Below, in pieces: positions 13,201-26,759 of a stretch of DNA of 64,000 nt; the stretch's first letter is position 1; each line of letters starts with the position of its first letter. The stretch is from Halicephalobus mephisto (Eukaryota; Nematoda; Chromadorea; Rhabditida; Panagrolaimidae): NCBI GenBank assembly GCA_009193035.1, contig SWDT01000043.1, forward strand, positions 19,179-83,178, read 5' to 3'. A program made the position numbers and the translations under genes. Under the pieces are notes generated by a model. The model saw only the letters and a program-made list of their open reading frames with translations, searched no databases and was not told the DNA's origin.

Positions 13201-16200
13201 GATATATCAAAACAGTTCTAATGTATCAGATACAATATATTCAATGTATATTACGTTGATATTAATCCATCGAATATAATGTATCTGATATATTAGAATC
13301 GTTTCAATGCACTCTTTCTTGTGTGTAAGGGTTAAGGATAGACATGCTTTATTCACGGACAATATAGAATCTAACATGATAGATAGCAAGGATAAATAGT
13401 CAGATTGTATTGTTAAGAATTGTCGTATCTCTTTTATAATTCACTATGGGCTGTAGTTCCTTGTGCCCTACTTTACTCTGAAGTCCTGTTATTCAGTAAT
13501 GTCTGCTGGATTTAGGACTTTCAGAATCTAATAAAGACAGAATATTTGAGAATCTTGGGGAATCTTTAGTATCTTTCAAAATATCGTCGAAAGTTTTTGA
13601 ACATTATGTAATTCTTGAAGGTTTCTGGAATGTAATAGATTCTGAAATCTTCGGAGATCTTAAAAAAGTTCCAAAATTTTATAAACTTCCAAAACTGACT
13701 AAAAATTTTCACTTTCGAAGATCATATGAAAATTCTTACAATTTTTCAGAATTCAGTGACGGCTTCTAGAATTTTCCATAATTGTGTATAAATTTTCAAA
13801 ATCCAACAAAATTTGAAGTCGGAATTCCGGGAATTTTTAGAAAATTCTCCAAATAAATTTTGAAAGAAAATTTATTTTTAATTTCTATAATTATATAATC
13901 CATGAAAACTTACAGTATCCAAAAGGCCGCTGAACTACAATCCCCGAAGAAACATGTCCCTTCCCCCGATCGCGAGCGAGAACCTCCTCCAAGTACCCTC
14001 GGAGCGGGTGACGGAACACCCGATGAGAGCTCTTCATCAATTCATCCAGAACAATGTCAACAATAATTCTGTTCGAGACTCCATTGAAGAAATAGATTCA
14101 GAAGACGAAAACAACGACGCTAACTCCCTCAATGGCTCCTCCGGCAAGTACCTCGAGGTCAAGGCCAGGTATCCGTTCCCTCCCAGACCCCGTTCTCCTA
14201 CTCGATAAGCTTGCAATTTTTAGCTTCTTGCTTTGTTCTGTTTTGGCTTGGATTGCGGCTTTAAAATAACAGAGTTAATCTCGGATTAATTTTATTATTA
14301 GTTATAAGGAAAAGTTTCCGTTCGGAAGTTATAAATTTCTCTTTTTCAATTTCTTTAACATTGAAATTTCAATCAAATTATCATTTTTTCTAATATTTTT
14401 GTATTTTGAGAAACTCCAGAAGGTCCTTCATAATTCTACATGAAATTTAATATATGAAAACTTAGGAAAAACAATTTTATTTTGATTTAAATTAAAAACA
14501 CCAATTTCAACGAATAAAGTTTCAGTCAAAATATCATTATTTTCCGGATATTTTTCTATCATTAGATACTCCAGAAGGTGTTTCACAATCCTATATGAAA
14601 TTTAATATATGAAACCTTAGGAAAAAACAATTTTATTTTGATTTAAATTAAAAACACCAATTTCAATTAATGAAATTTCAATCAAAATATCATTATTTTC
14701 CGGATATTTTTGTATTTTTAGAAACTCCAGAAGATGTTTCACAATCCTATATGGATATTCATATATGAAACCTTAGGAAAAAACAACTTTATTTTGATTT
14801 AAATTAAAAACACCAATTTCAACTAATGAAATTTCAATCAAAATATTATTATTTTGGATTGCTTTTTATATCTTCAGAAACTCCGAAAGTTCATCTATAG
14901 CTTATATGTGTTTTTATATAAAAATTGAAAAATAACATGATTTTAATCGAAATTTTAGTATTTTGAAAAATTTGAAATTCATCGAACGGTTCCTGAGCGG
15001 AAATTTCCGTCTTCCACGCTTCATTAAAGTAAATCCGAGGTTGGCTCTCGTTTAATCCCTGGCTTCCTGAGTGCTTATTTTCTTTCCATCAATTTCAGTA
15101 CCTTCCAAAAACGAAATTAAGCTTTTTTAATTTCAGTTTACCTTTCTTTTGTGCTCATTACTGTAGAATTTTAGAAAATTCTTTTTTTAGGAAATCCAAA
15201 AAAACTAATTTTGGAAACCCCAAAATTTGCACAAATAGTTTTGGAATATTTGTTTTTGAGATACCCTACGGCAAAATTTACCCTAAATTCTTTTTTACAA
15301 ACATGTGCTGACCGGATTATCCAGAGGGTTTCGAAATTCTGTCGCAATCCAGAATCCTGTTTCTAAAAACTCTCCTTCGTTGTAGTCTTCAGATTTTTAT
15401 AATTTTTCGAATTTTTTAAAAAAATCGAAAAATTTTATTTTTTTTTAAAAATTGAAAAATTTTATAAATTTTCATTTTTTTTTAAAATCGAAAAATTTCA
15501 TTTTTTTTTAAAAATTGAAAAATTTTATTTTTTTTTAAAAATTGAAAAATTTTATAAATTTTCATTTTTTTTTAAATCGAAAAATTTTAAAATTTTGTTT
15601 TTAAAAAAAAATAAAATTTTTTTATAATTTTCATTTTTTTTTTAAAATGAAAAAATTATTTTTATAAATTTTGTTTTTGACTGGTTCAATGTTTTTTTTA
15701 AATTTTTAATTAATCCATTCATTTTTGAATGAAAAATAATTTTGATAAATCTTGGACATATTATTTTAGAAAAATAAATGGAGCATGTTGTGAAATTTTT
15801 TGTGGATTTTTGGGAATTTTAAAATTGCAGAAATTCGAGATTTGAGAAGTTTACAATGGATTTTTGAATTTTTTTGAGATTTTGAAAAACTTTGAAAATT
15901 TCGAAATTTAAAAAAATTTTTGGAGGTCTTTTAAAATTTGAATATTTTTGAAAATTTCTGAATTTTTATAAATTTTTGAAGTTTTGAAATTTCAAAATTT
16001 TCTAAAACACTTCCAAAATTTGAATATTTTTGAAAATTTCTGAATTTTTATAAATTTTTTGAAGTTTTGAAATTTCAAAATTTTCTAAAATATTTCCAAA
16101 ATTTGAATATTTTTGAAAATTTCTAAATTTTTTATAAATTTTTTGAAGTTTTGAAATTTCAAAATTTTCTAAAATATTTCCAAAATTTGAATATTTTTGA

Positions 16201-19200
16201 AAATTTCTGAATTTTTTATAAATTTTTTGAAGTTTTGAAATTTCAAAATTTTCTAAAACACTTCCAAAATTTGAATATTTTCGAAAATTTCTAAATTTTT
16301 TATAAATTTTGAAAAATTCTGAAAAACTGAAAATTTTTGAAATTTCGAAATTTTGGAAATTTTTGAATTTTTTATAAAATTTTAAAAAATTCTATTTTTT
16401 TGAGATTTTTGAACATTTTAGGATCTTCTATTTGATTGTTAAAAATTATTCAAAATTTTGAAAATTGAAATTTTTCACGAAATTTTGGAAATTTTCAGAA
16501 TTCTTGTAAAATTCTGAAAAACTTCAAAATTTGCTGATTTTAGAACATTTATAAATTTCCTGGAAATCCTAAAATGTTCCAAAAAATCTCATGAAATTCT
16601 GAAATGTTCCGGAAATTTGAAATTTTTAAGAATTCGGAACTTCGTAAATCTTGGAATATTCTATGACTTCGTGAAATTCTAATTTTATTAAAAATAATTT
16701 CAAATTTTATGTTTCATTTTTTTTAGAAATTTTATGTTTTCGAAAATGATTGTAAATTTTTTTTTAAATTTAAAAATTCTGAAATAAGTTAATTAAAAAT
16801 TTTCGGACTTTAATGTCTGTCTTAATCCCGTTCATTCGGGACATTTGCGTCAACTTCCAGACTTCCATTGTCGTGGAACGCGAATCTGATTCCGACTTGA
16901 GATTTCCTGGAAATTACAGAATCCGATTTATCTCTGCACAAAAAGCGTAACTTTTGCCTTCGTAACAATTGCGAAATGTGACACAATCGTTATATTTTTC
17001 ATGAATATTTGACTTTTGTGACGAAAAATAAAAAATAATAGTGACGATTTGCAGTTCTTACTGTTTTAAAAATTTCGCTTATCTTTGTGGGTAGAGATTT
17101 TGGATAGTGTCTATTTCCAACTCAAATCAAAGTTTTCTAGTCACTATCCAAAAAAATTTTAATACACAAAAAATCACTATCCAAGAACAATTTCAATACA
17201 CAAAAAAGTATAACTTTTGCCTTCGTAACAATTGTGTTACATTTCACGATTATTACATTTTTCATGAGTATTTGACTTTTGTGACGAAAAATAAAAAATA
17301 ATAGTGACGATGTACGTTTGTTACTGAATTAAAAATTTCGCTTTTTCGTGTGTGAGGACGAATCAAGGCTCAAACTCCCAGTATTTAAGGAAGCTGCCAA
17401 ACCCCGTCATTCGTGTGGCAGTCATTAAGGCTCTGTTATATCTTACTGTATTTATCCCCTATACTGTCCTATTGTCCTATTGTCCTATTGTCCCTGGATT
17501 TGGGTTATTCGTGTCTTACTGTACCTCAATAAAGAAGAACTATTCCTTTAAAGACAAAAAAGCGAAACTTTTAATATTTTAACAAATTTAAATATTTATT
17601 ATTTTTTTTATTTTTCGTCACAAAAGCCAAATATTTATAAAAAATATGACGATTGTGTTACATTTTGCAATTGTTACGAAATCGAAAGTTTCGCTTTTTG
17701 TGTAAATTTGGGTTTTTTGTGTCTTACTGTACCTCAATAAAGAAGAACTATCCTTGTCTTCTAGCGACTAGGACTGCGCGGATTACGTCAACTTCCAGAC
17801 TTCCATAAACGAATCTGGGATTTCCTCGAAGGACTTGTAACTAAGCTCCTGAAAAAAATCACAAAATTCACGTCATGACGATTAGTTCGAATTTTTCCTT
17901 GGAGAATTTACACCGAAGAAATTTGAAAAAGTATTTGTTCTTTTGTGAAGGATATTTGATGTAATCTTCCATCGTGAGCTTAGTGGTTGTTCAGATGAGT
18001 ATTATCTAAGCTACTCAACAGAAAAAATTAAATATCATTCGTGACGGGACCAGTTCTTACGTCTTTGCTTAAATATTTTTTTTATTTTATAAATCAATAA
18101 ATTTCAATTTTTTATAAACTTTATTTTTTTAAAACTTCATAAAAATCGAAATTTATTGATTAATATCAAAATGAAACTTGAAAAGTATTGGTCCCATCAC
18201 GAATGTTTGGTTTTTCTTATTTATGTTTTTAGTATTGTTTTTGAAAAATCATTATTTTTAAATAAAAAATTTAAACATTATTCGTGACGGGACCAGTTCT
18301 TACGTCTTTACTTAAGTATTTTTTTTATTTTATAAATCAATAAATTTTGATTTTTTATAAACTTTATTTTTTAAAACTTCATAAAAATCGAAATTTATTG
18401 ATTAATATCAAAGTAAAATTTAAAAAATATTGGTCCCGTCACGAATGTTTGGTTTTTCTTATTTATGTTTTTAGTATTGTTTTTGAAAAATCATTATTTT
18501 TAAATAAAAAATTTAAACATTATTCGTGACGGGACCAGTTCTTACGTCTTTGCTTAAATATTTTTTTTTATTTTATAAATCAATAAATTTCGATTTTTTA
18601 TAAACTTTATTTTTTTAAAACTTCATAAAAATCGAAATTTATTGATTAATATCAAAGTAAAAATTAAAAAATATTGGTCCCGTCACGACTGATGTTTGGT
18701 TTTTCTTATTTATGTTTTTAGTATTGTTTTTGAAGAATCATTACTTTTGAATTTAAAAAATTTAAACGTCATTCGTGACGGGACCGGTACTTACGTCTTT
18801 ACTTAAGTATTTTTTAACCAAAAATGACAAGTTTTGTTTTTTCCTCTGAATTACTAGAAAATGACGAGTGAGAAACAATTTTATTAAAGACAATTGAAAT
18901 TTATTCATTCATGGAAAAAATAGAAAAAGTGGGAAAAGTAGAAAAAATAGGAAAAATAGAAAAAATAGAAAAAATAGAATAGGAAAAGTAGAAAAAATAG
19001 AAAAATAAAAAGAATAGAAAAAATAGAAAAAATAGGAAAAATAGGAAAATAAGAAAAATAGGAAAATAAGAAAAATAAAAAGAATAGAAAAAATAGGAAA
19101 ATAAGAAAATAAGAAAATAAGAAAAATAGAAAAAATGGAAAAAGTCGAAAAAGTCGAAAAAGTCGAAAAATAGAAAAAATAGAAAAAGTCGAAAAAATAG

Positions 19201-22200
19201 AAAAAGTAGAAAAAGTAGAAAAAATAAAAAGAATAGAAAAAATAGGAAAAATAGGAAAATAAGAAAAATAGAAAAAATGGAAAAAGTCGAAAAATAGAAA
19301 AAGTCGAAAAAGTAGGAAAAATAGAAAAAATAGAAAAAATGGAAAAAACAAATATGTACCGTATTAGTTCTGTCACGAATGATACTTGTTTTTTTTTCAA
19401 CTAGAACTTAGTTCCTTAAATATCCATTGATCTAATTTATAAGCAAAAAATAAATCAAAATTATTTTTAACAAATATCATTTAATTTTATAATTTTTTAA
19501 AAATAATCATGATTTTGTTTCATTTCTAAGAAATTTAATTCAACAAATGAGTACAAAAAATCATTTTAAATAACTTTATACTTTCTACATGGGATTTGAA
19601 AAGCTATTCTAGGTAAATTTTCATTTTTTGCGGTCTCGGGAAAAATTTTAAATGTTCTTAGATTTGAGGACTAGTCTTCAGAATTCTAGATTCTGAAGGT
19701 TGAGTGTTGCTTCTGATTTCATATTTAGAGTCTACAGGTTCGATTATGTTTTTGTAAATGATTTTTATTGGAAAATAACTTTAAAATTAGAACATACGTC
19801 TTTGAGATACAAACATCTGAAACATAAGTATTATAAATTCAGAATCTTAAATTCTGAAGTTTGACCATTGCTTCTGATTTCATATTTAGAGTCTACAGGT
19901 TCGATTATATTGTTGTAAATGATTTTTATTCAAAAATAACCTCAAAATTAGAACATAGATGCTTAGGATACATATGTCCAGGACATGAATATCATATGAT
20001 CCAGAATCTTGAATTCTGAAGGTTGACTGTTGATTCTATATTCGGAATCTACAGATCTAATTGTGTTGTTGTATATGCTTTCTGTTCAAAAATAACCTCA
20101 AAATTAGAACATAGATGCTTAGGATACATATGTCCAGGACATGAGTATCATATGATCCAGAATCTTGAATTCTGAAGGTTGACTGTTGACTGTTGATTCC
20201 ATATTCAGAATCTACAGATCTAATTGTGTTGTTGTAAATACTTTCTGTTCAAAAATAACCTCAAAATTAGAACATAGATGCTTAGGATACATATGTCCAG
20301 GACATGAGTATCATATGATCCAGAATCTTGAATTCTGAAGGTTGACTATTGATTCCATATTCGGAATCTACAGATCTAATTGTGTTGTTGTAAATACTTT
20401 CTGTTCAAAAATAACCTCAAAATTAGAACATAGATGCTTAGGATACATATGTTACAGGGCGGTTTTGACACAAAAGATACTCGAATTATTTTTAAACCAA
20501 TTTTGTTCTTCTTTATTTAGAAAATTACTAATTAAATTCCTGGTCAAAGAACAAATTAAATATCATTCGTTGTGAAGCCAAAACATCTTAATTGAATAAA
20601 TTTTTAATTTGCATTTTTTTGAATATAAATTCGAAAAATATTCCTTCGCGAAGGATGTTTAGTTTTTTCAAACATAATACAGTGGAACATGGATATCAGA
20701 TATCCCAGCTATAATATATCTTGGATTATATCATGTGGTCTGAGTGAGTGAGTTTGGTTAATCTGTCTTCGAATTTATCCCCGCTATGGTATATCCTTAT
20801 AAGATACGCTCTGGCCAGTTCCAAGGGGATACTTTATATCCCGGTTCTACTGTACAACAAGATTTTGATATCAGATACCTCCACTATAACATATCTTTTG
20901 TTATATCATACACTTTGCCCGGTTCCAAGGGGTACTTTATATCCAAGTTCGGCTGTACAATAGAACTTGGATATAAAATACCCCCGCTATAGCATATCTC
21001 TTGTTATATCATACGGCATGAGTGAATTTGGTTAGTCTGCCTTCAAATTTATCCCCGCTGTAATATATCCTTTCTTATAATATACACTTTGCCCGATTCC
21101 AAGGGGTACTTTATATCCAAGTTCGGCTGTACAATAGAACTTGGATATAAAATACCCCCGCTATAACATATCTCTTGTTATATCATACGGCATGAGTGAG
21201 TTTAGTTAGTCTGCCTTCAAATTTACTCCCATTATAATATATCCTTTCTTATATCATACGCTTTATCCGATCCCAAGGGGTACCTTATATCCAAGTTCGA
21301 CTGTATTGGTATTTGATATTTTAAAAAATCACTAAATTCATGATCAAATATCGTTCGTTTCAGGACCAAAATTACTTGATTTTAATATTTTCTATATTTT
21401 AATTTTTCTAAAAATAAATTTTCAATTCTTGATTTTGGCAAGAATAATAATTAATTTTTTTAAAATAATTTTCATACATAATTCTTAAAAATTATCAAAT
21501 TTATAAAAAAAATTAAATTTTTTTCATTTTAGGATTAATTTCGAATTTTTGATCTTGCCACGAATAAAAATTAATTTTTTTTAAATGTTTATAAATATTT
21601 TAAAAATTATTAAATTTATAATTTTAAAAAAATCAAATTTTTTATTTTAAAAAAATCAAATTTTTTATTTTAAAAAAATCAAATTTTTTATTTTAATTTT
21701 TTAACAATTTCCAATTTTTGATCCCGACACGAATTATGTTTGACTCGTGCCATCCAGCAACTTAGTTATTAATCTTTTAATATTTTATAGCATTTTTATG
21801 GATTTATTTTCCAAAAAATTTATTAAATTTGAAATTAAATCTGATTTATCCGTTTTAAAGATTTTACTAACACAAATTAAAAATTCTTAAAATTAATTTT
21901 TCCCTTCAAGACTCATTTTTTAATTATTTTAGATTTTTTAGATTTTTTATTTTTTTAATTTTTTCAAATTTTCAAATTTTTTTAGATTTTTGAATTTTTT
22001 GAATTTTTTAATTTTTTTGAATTTTTAAAAATTTTTGAATTTTTTTAGATTTTTTTATTTTTTTTTTTGAATTTTTTTTATTTTTTTTTTTGAATTTTTT
22101 TACTTTTTCGGATTTGATGGGATTCGGCCAATTTGAAAACTCAATTTGACCGAAGATTGCCCTTGGTCGTTTTCAGTCTAATTTTCGAAATGCTTACTTT

Positions 22201-25200
22201 CAGTTTTTTCTAGCTTTGCTTTTTCGTTTTGGAACTATGTTGAAAACGAATCCTTCAAGGACCATGAGATCGAATTCCCTGAACGTTCCGGATGGGGCTG
22301 TAGCTTTGAGTATCCAGATCCCTGACCCCGGAGTCCTCAGGAAGTCCTCCGTCTGTTGCTGTTCCAGATGCTCCTGGGTTTCTGAAGCAGAAAGACCACT
22401 GAGCGGAATGACCTCCTCTACGGATATCGATTCCAGTAAGTTTATCTCTTAAATTATTGACACACCTGTGAGATGAGAAAAATATGAATTTTTATAAAAA
22501 TTACATAAGAAAGAATCCAGTGCTATATGCCATCAAAGTTAATGGTCAAACTTGGTCATCAAAGTTTGAGGTCAAAGTTTGAGATCGGAGTTTGAGGTCG
22601 AAGTTCGGAATCAAAGTTGATCATCAAAGTTTGAAACCAAAGTTCGAGATCGAAGTTTGAAATCGAAATTCGATATCAAAGTTGGTCATTAAAGATGATC
22701 ATCAAAGTTCGAGATCGAAGTTTGACATCAAAATTTGTAGTCAAAGTTGGTCATCAAAATTTGAAATCGAAGTTGGTCATCAAAGTTCGGAATCAAAGTT
22801 TGAGGTCGAAGTTCGAAATCAAAGTTCGAAGTCCAAATTCAACATCAAAGTTTGAGGTTGATCATGAAAATTCGAAATTAAAATTTGAATTTTTCACGTT
22901 AAAACAACATTTAAAGATTTTTTCTATTTCAAAAAGTTGTTTTATCAAAATTGATAAACTTAATTTTTCGATTTTTCGAATAATATCTGTCCAGCAAATC
23001 GTATCCTAACACGAAAAGTCCGAATTTCGACTTGAATTTCTAACTGTTAACTTTGATAAAACAAAACACTGATCTGACAAAACAAATTAGGAACGCAAAA
23101 ATGTAGGAAAATTCTAAAAGTTGTTTATTTTTGAACACTTTTGTAACTATTTAGCATTATTAACACAAAAAAACCGTAATTTTTGGCTTAATAATAATTG
23201 TAAAATATAAAATTTTTATGATTATTTGGCATTTTTGACGAAAATTGAAACCTAACAGTGATGATTTCCATCTTTTACGGAACTAAAAATTACTTTTTTT
23301 ATATATTATAATTAATTAAAAGTAAGAATAAAATTTACGCAAAAAACTGTAATTTTTGGCTTAATAATAATTGTAAAATATAAAATTTTTATGATTATTT
23401 GACATTTTCGACGAAAATTGAAACTTAACAGTGACGATTTCCATCTTTTACAGGATTAAAAATTACTTTTTTTATATATTATAATTAATTAAAAAGGAAG
23501 GGTCAACTTTACACAAAAAACTGTAACCTTTGACTTAATAACATTTGTAAAATATAAAATTTTTATGATTATTTGGCATTTTTGACGAAAATTGAAACTT
23601 AACAGTGACGATTTTCATCTTTTACAGGATTAAAAATTACTTTTTTTTGTATGAATTAGTTAAATTTTTGATTTTAGTTTCTCAGTCATCTTATACTCGA
23701 CCTCAGAGTGAATCTTGTTTGAACACTTTCAACAACAACCACTCTCCGACGATGAGGTCTGTGTCGGCGGAGTTCGTTCAGTCTCCGTCGTCCCCGAAGA
23801 TACCCCCCAGGACTCAATCGAAGACCAGCATCAGCACCCGGCCTTCCCTCGACGGCACCATCGGACAGATTTGTTTTAAGTTTTTTTACAACCTCGAAAT
23901 GGGGTCCCTGGATGTCCGTGTGATCGAATGCCGGGATTTGCCGCATTTTGGAAAGCATAATCCTAATCCCGTCGTTTATGTCAGTCTTCTTCCTGACGAC
24001 GGATATCTTGAACATTCGAAAGTTAAAACAAAATGTCGAAAAAATTCACATAATCCTATTTTTGGAGAAATTATTAAATTTCCAAATTTGACAAAATTCG
24101 AACTTGACGACAGATCTGTTAATTTCGAAGTTTTCCATGTTGATTCTTTTTCGAAAAAATCCATCATCGGAGAAACAGAAATCAGGATCGAAGATTATCC
24201 GTGGTCGACAGAAGAACCCGTCTGGATGCCCCTGAGGAAACAGACACTTCATCCAGAAGCTCCAGAACAGAATCAGGAAATCGCCTCCAGAAGGGGCATG
24301 TTGAGCTTCGAAATCTCCTTCAAAATCAAAGACGAAAAAAATCAAAAAGGCGATATTCACTTCTTCGTCAAGTACGGTAGCAACCTCACTGGAGACCCTC
24401 CTATCTTGTGCAAACTGCCCTTCGTCAAAGCGTAAGTAAATTAAAAATTACAAAATTTAAAATTACGAAATTTAAAAGTTATAAAATTACTAAATTACTA
24501 AATTACAAAATTTAAAATTACCAAATTACTAAATTTAAAATTACTAAATTTAAAATTACAAAGTTTAAAAGTTACAAAATTTAAAATTACTAAATTTAAA
24601 ATTACTAAATTTAAAATTACTAAATTACGAAATTTAAAATTACAAAATTTAAAATTACAAAGTTTAAAAGTTACAAAATTTAAAATTACTAAATTACGAA
24701 ATTTAAAATTACAAAATTTAAAAGTTACAAAATTACTAAATTCAAAGTTTAAAATTACGAAGTTTAAAAATTACTAAATCACTAAATCATAAAATTTTAA
24801 AATTACTAAATTTAAATCGGAAATTTCGAACTTGTTTTGAGACGCATTTTTTAAATTCCTAAAGTATTGTAAAAAAGTAAATTAATTTTTACCGAAATTT
24901 ATTGAATTTACTTTTTTGGAGAAATTTAAAAACAAAAAAAATTGTTGTAAAATGAACTTCGAAAAGTTTCAAAGTACTGTAGAAAAATTTAAAAGTGATT
25001 TGATTTCTACAATGAATCTCCTGAATTACTGTATTTTGTAGTTTCATTTTTTTTATTAAAAATTTAAAAAAATTTAAATCATTTTTTTAAAAATTTTAAT
25101 GAGTAATGGAGTCCATCTTCAGGGAGTTCTTTGATTTTATGATAATTATTACGAAATAACTCTCACAAAATCAACGCGCAAATTACTGTAATTCTTGTAA

Positions 25201-26725
25201 AATTCTTACTATTCGCCTCGAGATAATTTCACAAAAACGCGCAGGTTACTGTAGTTCTTATAAAATTCTTAATATTTGCGTCGAAATAATTTCACAAAAA
25301 CACACATGTTACTGTAGTTCTCAATGGCATCCCTGATATTCGCCTCGAGACAATTTCACAAAAACACTCAAGTTACCGTAATTCTCAATGGCATCCCTGA
25401 TATTCGTCTCGAGACAATTTCACAAAAACGCGTAGGTTACTGTAGTTTTGATGACATCCCTGATATTCGTCTCGAGACAATTTCATAACAACGCGTAGGT
25501 TACTGTAGTTCTTATAAAATTCTTAATATTTGCGTCGAGACAATTTCACAAAAACACTCAAGTTACTGTAGTTTTGATGACATCCCTGATATTCGTCTCG
25601 AGACAATTTCATAACAACGCCCATTCTGCTTTTTTTAATTTTAATAATTTTTAAATAATCAATTTTTTCATTTCAGAAATCTCCTTTCGAACAGAAAAAT
25701 AGTGACTTCGGCGAGAAGTTCCACAGCAGAATTCCAAGGGAATGGACTGCAGCCTTTCTGGAATTATGATCTCGTGATTCAGAATCAGAATCTGGAAAAA
25801 CTGAAAAAAAGAGCTTTGGAAATTTCCGTATGGGACAGAGAAAACTCCATCAACAATCGGTACATCGGACGATTGCTTTTTTATCTTTCAGGTAATTTAA
25901 TAATTAAAATTTTTTAAAATTTAATTTTTAAAATTTAATAATTAAAAATTTTTTCTTATTTTATTTTTTAAAATTTAATAATTAAAATTTTTTAAAATTT
26001 AATTTTTAAAATTTAATAATTAAAAATTTTTTAATTTAATAATTAAAATTTTTAAAATTTAATAATTAAAAATTTTTTAAAATTTAATTTTCTAAAATTT
26101 AATAATTAAAAATTTTTTAATTTAATAATTAAAAATTTTTAAAATTTAATTTTTAAAATTTAATAATTAAAAATTTTTTCTTATTTTATTTTTTAAAATT
26201 TAATAATTAAAATTTTTTAAATTTTATTTTCTAAAATTTAATGATTAAAATTTTTTTAAATTCAATAATTTAGATTTTTAAAATTTAATAATTTAAATCT
26301 TATTTTTTTAACTTTTTTATTTTATGGAATTTAATTTAAATAAAAAATCGAAATTTAAAAAAATAGTTTATCCAAACTCGAAAATTTCAAATTTCAAATT
26401 TGAATATTAATTTTAATTTTAAATTTTTTAATTTCGATTTTTATCCAAACTCGAAAATTGAAAACTTTAAATTTGATAAAATGATATATAAAATGTACTT
26501 ACTTTACTTTACTTTTATTCCTATTTCGCACTATATCAAAATTTACAAATAATACAATTTCAAACTTAAATTAAATTAAATTTTCAATTTTAATTATTTG
26601 CTTTTATATAAAATGTACTTTTTTCAGAATCTAAGAAACCAGAAAAAGTAACTCAATCACTTTGGAGAAACGTAGTCGAAACTCCAGGAGCCAAGTTCAG
26701 CTCCGAACTCCAGCTTCAACCGTGA
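10294..26725 (+). CDS. Synaptotagmin-like (Slp/bitesize-type) Rab effector
   Basis: Predicted Rab-binding vesicle-tethering protein. N-terminal module exons: 10294-10377, 10452-10570, 10618-10737, 12456-12647, 12705-12838, 13916-14168. It has a helix beginning SGLSPEEHAKIRP, then an eight-cysteine FYVE-type zinc finger (C-x2-C-x13-C-x2-C-x4-C-x2-C-x12-C-x2-C) and ASNEWFY, matching the S-G-x-W-F-type Rab27 contact of Slps and rabphilin. C-terminal module exons: 22204-22435 (its 5' limit is uncertain), 23678-24431, 25677-25891, 26628-26725. It has two C2 domains: C2A from GTIGQICFKF, C2B ending in SLWRNVVETPGAKF as in Slp C2B tails. Phases agree within each module, but the donor at 14169 (phase 2) does not join the 22204 exon in frame, so an exon is missing, another donor is used, or there are separate transcripts. 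Reading on past 14168 meets a stop at 14208 (a possible short form). Rabphilin is the main alternative. Confidence 0.75.
10981..11100. repeat. 40-bp tandem repeat x3 in a GC-richer patch
   Basis: Three 40-bp copies contain CAATCCGTTCGGGACCAA. The flanking 10790-10980 and 11100-11140 sequence is also less AT-rich, which suggests a remnant of a mobile element inside an intron of the Slp-like gene; no coding domain is recognisable. Confidence 0.7.
11560..12020. repeat. Tandem repeat, about 165 bp x3
   Basis: Units share AGATTCTAAAGATTGACTA, GGATTTTATTACAGTATTAT and AGAGATACTTTAGGTATA. Related in layout and partly in sequence to the array at 19.66-20.46 kb. Confidence 0.8.
12950..13320. repeat. 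Palindrome-rich array, about 125 bp x3
   Basis: Alternating forward and reverse forms of TTCTAATGTATCAGATACA and ATTACGTTGATATTAAT make each unit partly self-complementary. A short relative (AACCGTTTTAATGCACT) occurs near 61.45 kb. Confidence 0.7.
14345..14960. repeat. Tandem repeat, about 165-180 bp x4
   Basis: Units share TTTCAATCAAAATATCATTA, AGAAACTCCAGAAG and GATTTAAATTAAAAACACCA. Confidence 0.8.
15930..16330. repeat. Tandem repeat, about 85 bp x5
   Basis: Units share CCAAAATTTGAATATTTTTG and TTGAAGTTTTGAAATTTC. Copies are very similar, so the array looks recently expanded. Confidence 0.8.
16935..17715. mobile_element. Nested inverted-repeat element pair
   Basis: A unit at 16935-17095 beginning CACAAAAAGCGTAACTTTTG and ending near TTCGCTTATCTTTGTG has related direct copies to 17345 and an inverted copy at about 17555-17705 (CGAAAGTTTCGCTTTTTGTG). 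The stretch between holds a GTCCTATT triplet repeat and a sequence ending CTCAATAAAGAAGAACTAT that is repeated at 17730. MITE-like; no transposase. Confidence 0.5.
18036..18820. mobile_element. Head-to-tail array of CATTCGTG MITEs
   Basis: Three full copies (about 18036-18205, 18276-18447, 18518-18694) and the start of a fourth at 18769. Each begins ATTCGTGACGGGACCAGT and ends with the inverted terminus TTGGTCCCGTCACGAATG, with an internal palindrome around AAATCAATAAATTTCGA. Copies are separated by the same 70-bp linker, so the amplified unit is element plus linker (about 241 bp). No ORF. Confidence 0.75.
18769..19381. repeat. Purine tract inside a TIR-bounded element
   Basis: From 18912 to 19350 one strand is nearly all A and G (repeats of GAAAAAATA and GAAAAAGTC). 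The tract lies between a CATTCGTGACGGGACC start at 18769 and the matching end TTCTGTCACGAATG at about 19368-19381. Two opposite-strand frames stay open through it only because of its composition. Confidence 0.7.
19660..20455. repeat. Tandem repeat, about 140-165 bp x5-6
   Basis: Units share AATTCTGAAGGTTGACTG, AATAACCTCAAAATTAGAA and CATAGATGCTTAGGATACAT. The three central copies are almost identical. Confidence 0.85.
20688..21305. mobile_element. Four tandem TIR elements (TACAGT...GGATAT)
   Basis: Units at about 20688-20854, 20853-20957 (internally deleted), 20955-21132 and 21130-21305 each start TACA-GAAC-TGGATAT and end with the complement, such as TATATCCAAGTTCGGCTGTA. Termini resemble those of pogo/Tigger-type DNA transposons, and TA is shared at each junction. 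Non-autonomous. A lone relative lies at 3239-3405. Confidence 0.65.
22545..22880. repeat. 14-16 bp minisatellite (ATCAAAGTTTGAGGTCG)
   Basis: About twenty degenerate copies of ATCAAAGTT followed by TGA or CGA and GGTC. It lies in an intron between candidate exons of the Slp-like gene. Confidence 0.75.
23095..23650. repeat. Tandem element, about 180 bp x3
   Basis: Three copies contain TTGTAAAATATAAAATTTTT, GACGAAAATTGAAAC and AACAGTGACGATTT. The layout recalls the element family at 16.9-17.7 kb. The last copy ends just before the 23678 exon of the Slp-like gene. Confidence 0.75.
24440..24805. repeat. Short AT repeat (AAATTACTAAATTTAAAATT)
   Basis: Many degenerate copies of about 11-22 bp fill the start of the intron after the 24431 donor. 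Confidence 0.75.
25130..25625. repeat. Tandem repeat, about 62 bp x8
   Basis: Units combine GATATTCGTCTCGAGACAAT, TTCACAAAAACGCG and GTTACTGTAGTT. The array ends about 50 bp before the 25677 acceptor. Confidence 0.85.
25895..26300. repeat. AT repeat (AAAATTTAATAATTAAAAAT)
   Basis: Near-palindromic AT repeat filling most of the last intron of the Slp-like gene. Confidence 0.75.
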
Positions 26726-26748
26726 ATATGCAATTTTCGAAATTTAAA

Positions 26749-26754
26749 AATAAA
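26749..26754 (+). terminator. Polyadenylation signal of the Slp-like gene
   Basis: AATAAA 24 bases after the Slp stop and six bases before the end of the convergent prolyl-tRNA synthetase gene, so the transcript ends must overlap. Confidence 0.65.
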
Positions 26755-26759
26755 CTTTT

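Larger units (their letters stand above)
14209..22203. other. Repeat-filled 8-kb interval between Slp-like modules
   Basis: No exon I can support. It is almost wholly tandem and terminal-inverted-repeat DNA: arrays at 14.3, 15.9, 16.9, 18.0, 18.8, 19.7 and 20.7 kb, listed separately. Most likely one very long intron, or an intergenic region if the zinc-finger and C2 modules are separate genes. Confidence 0.6.
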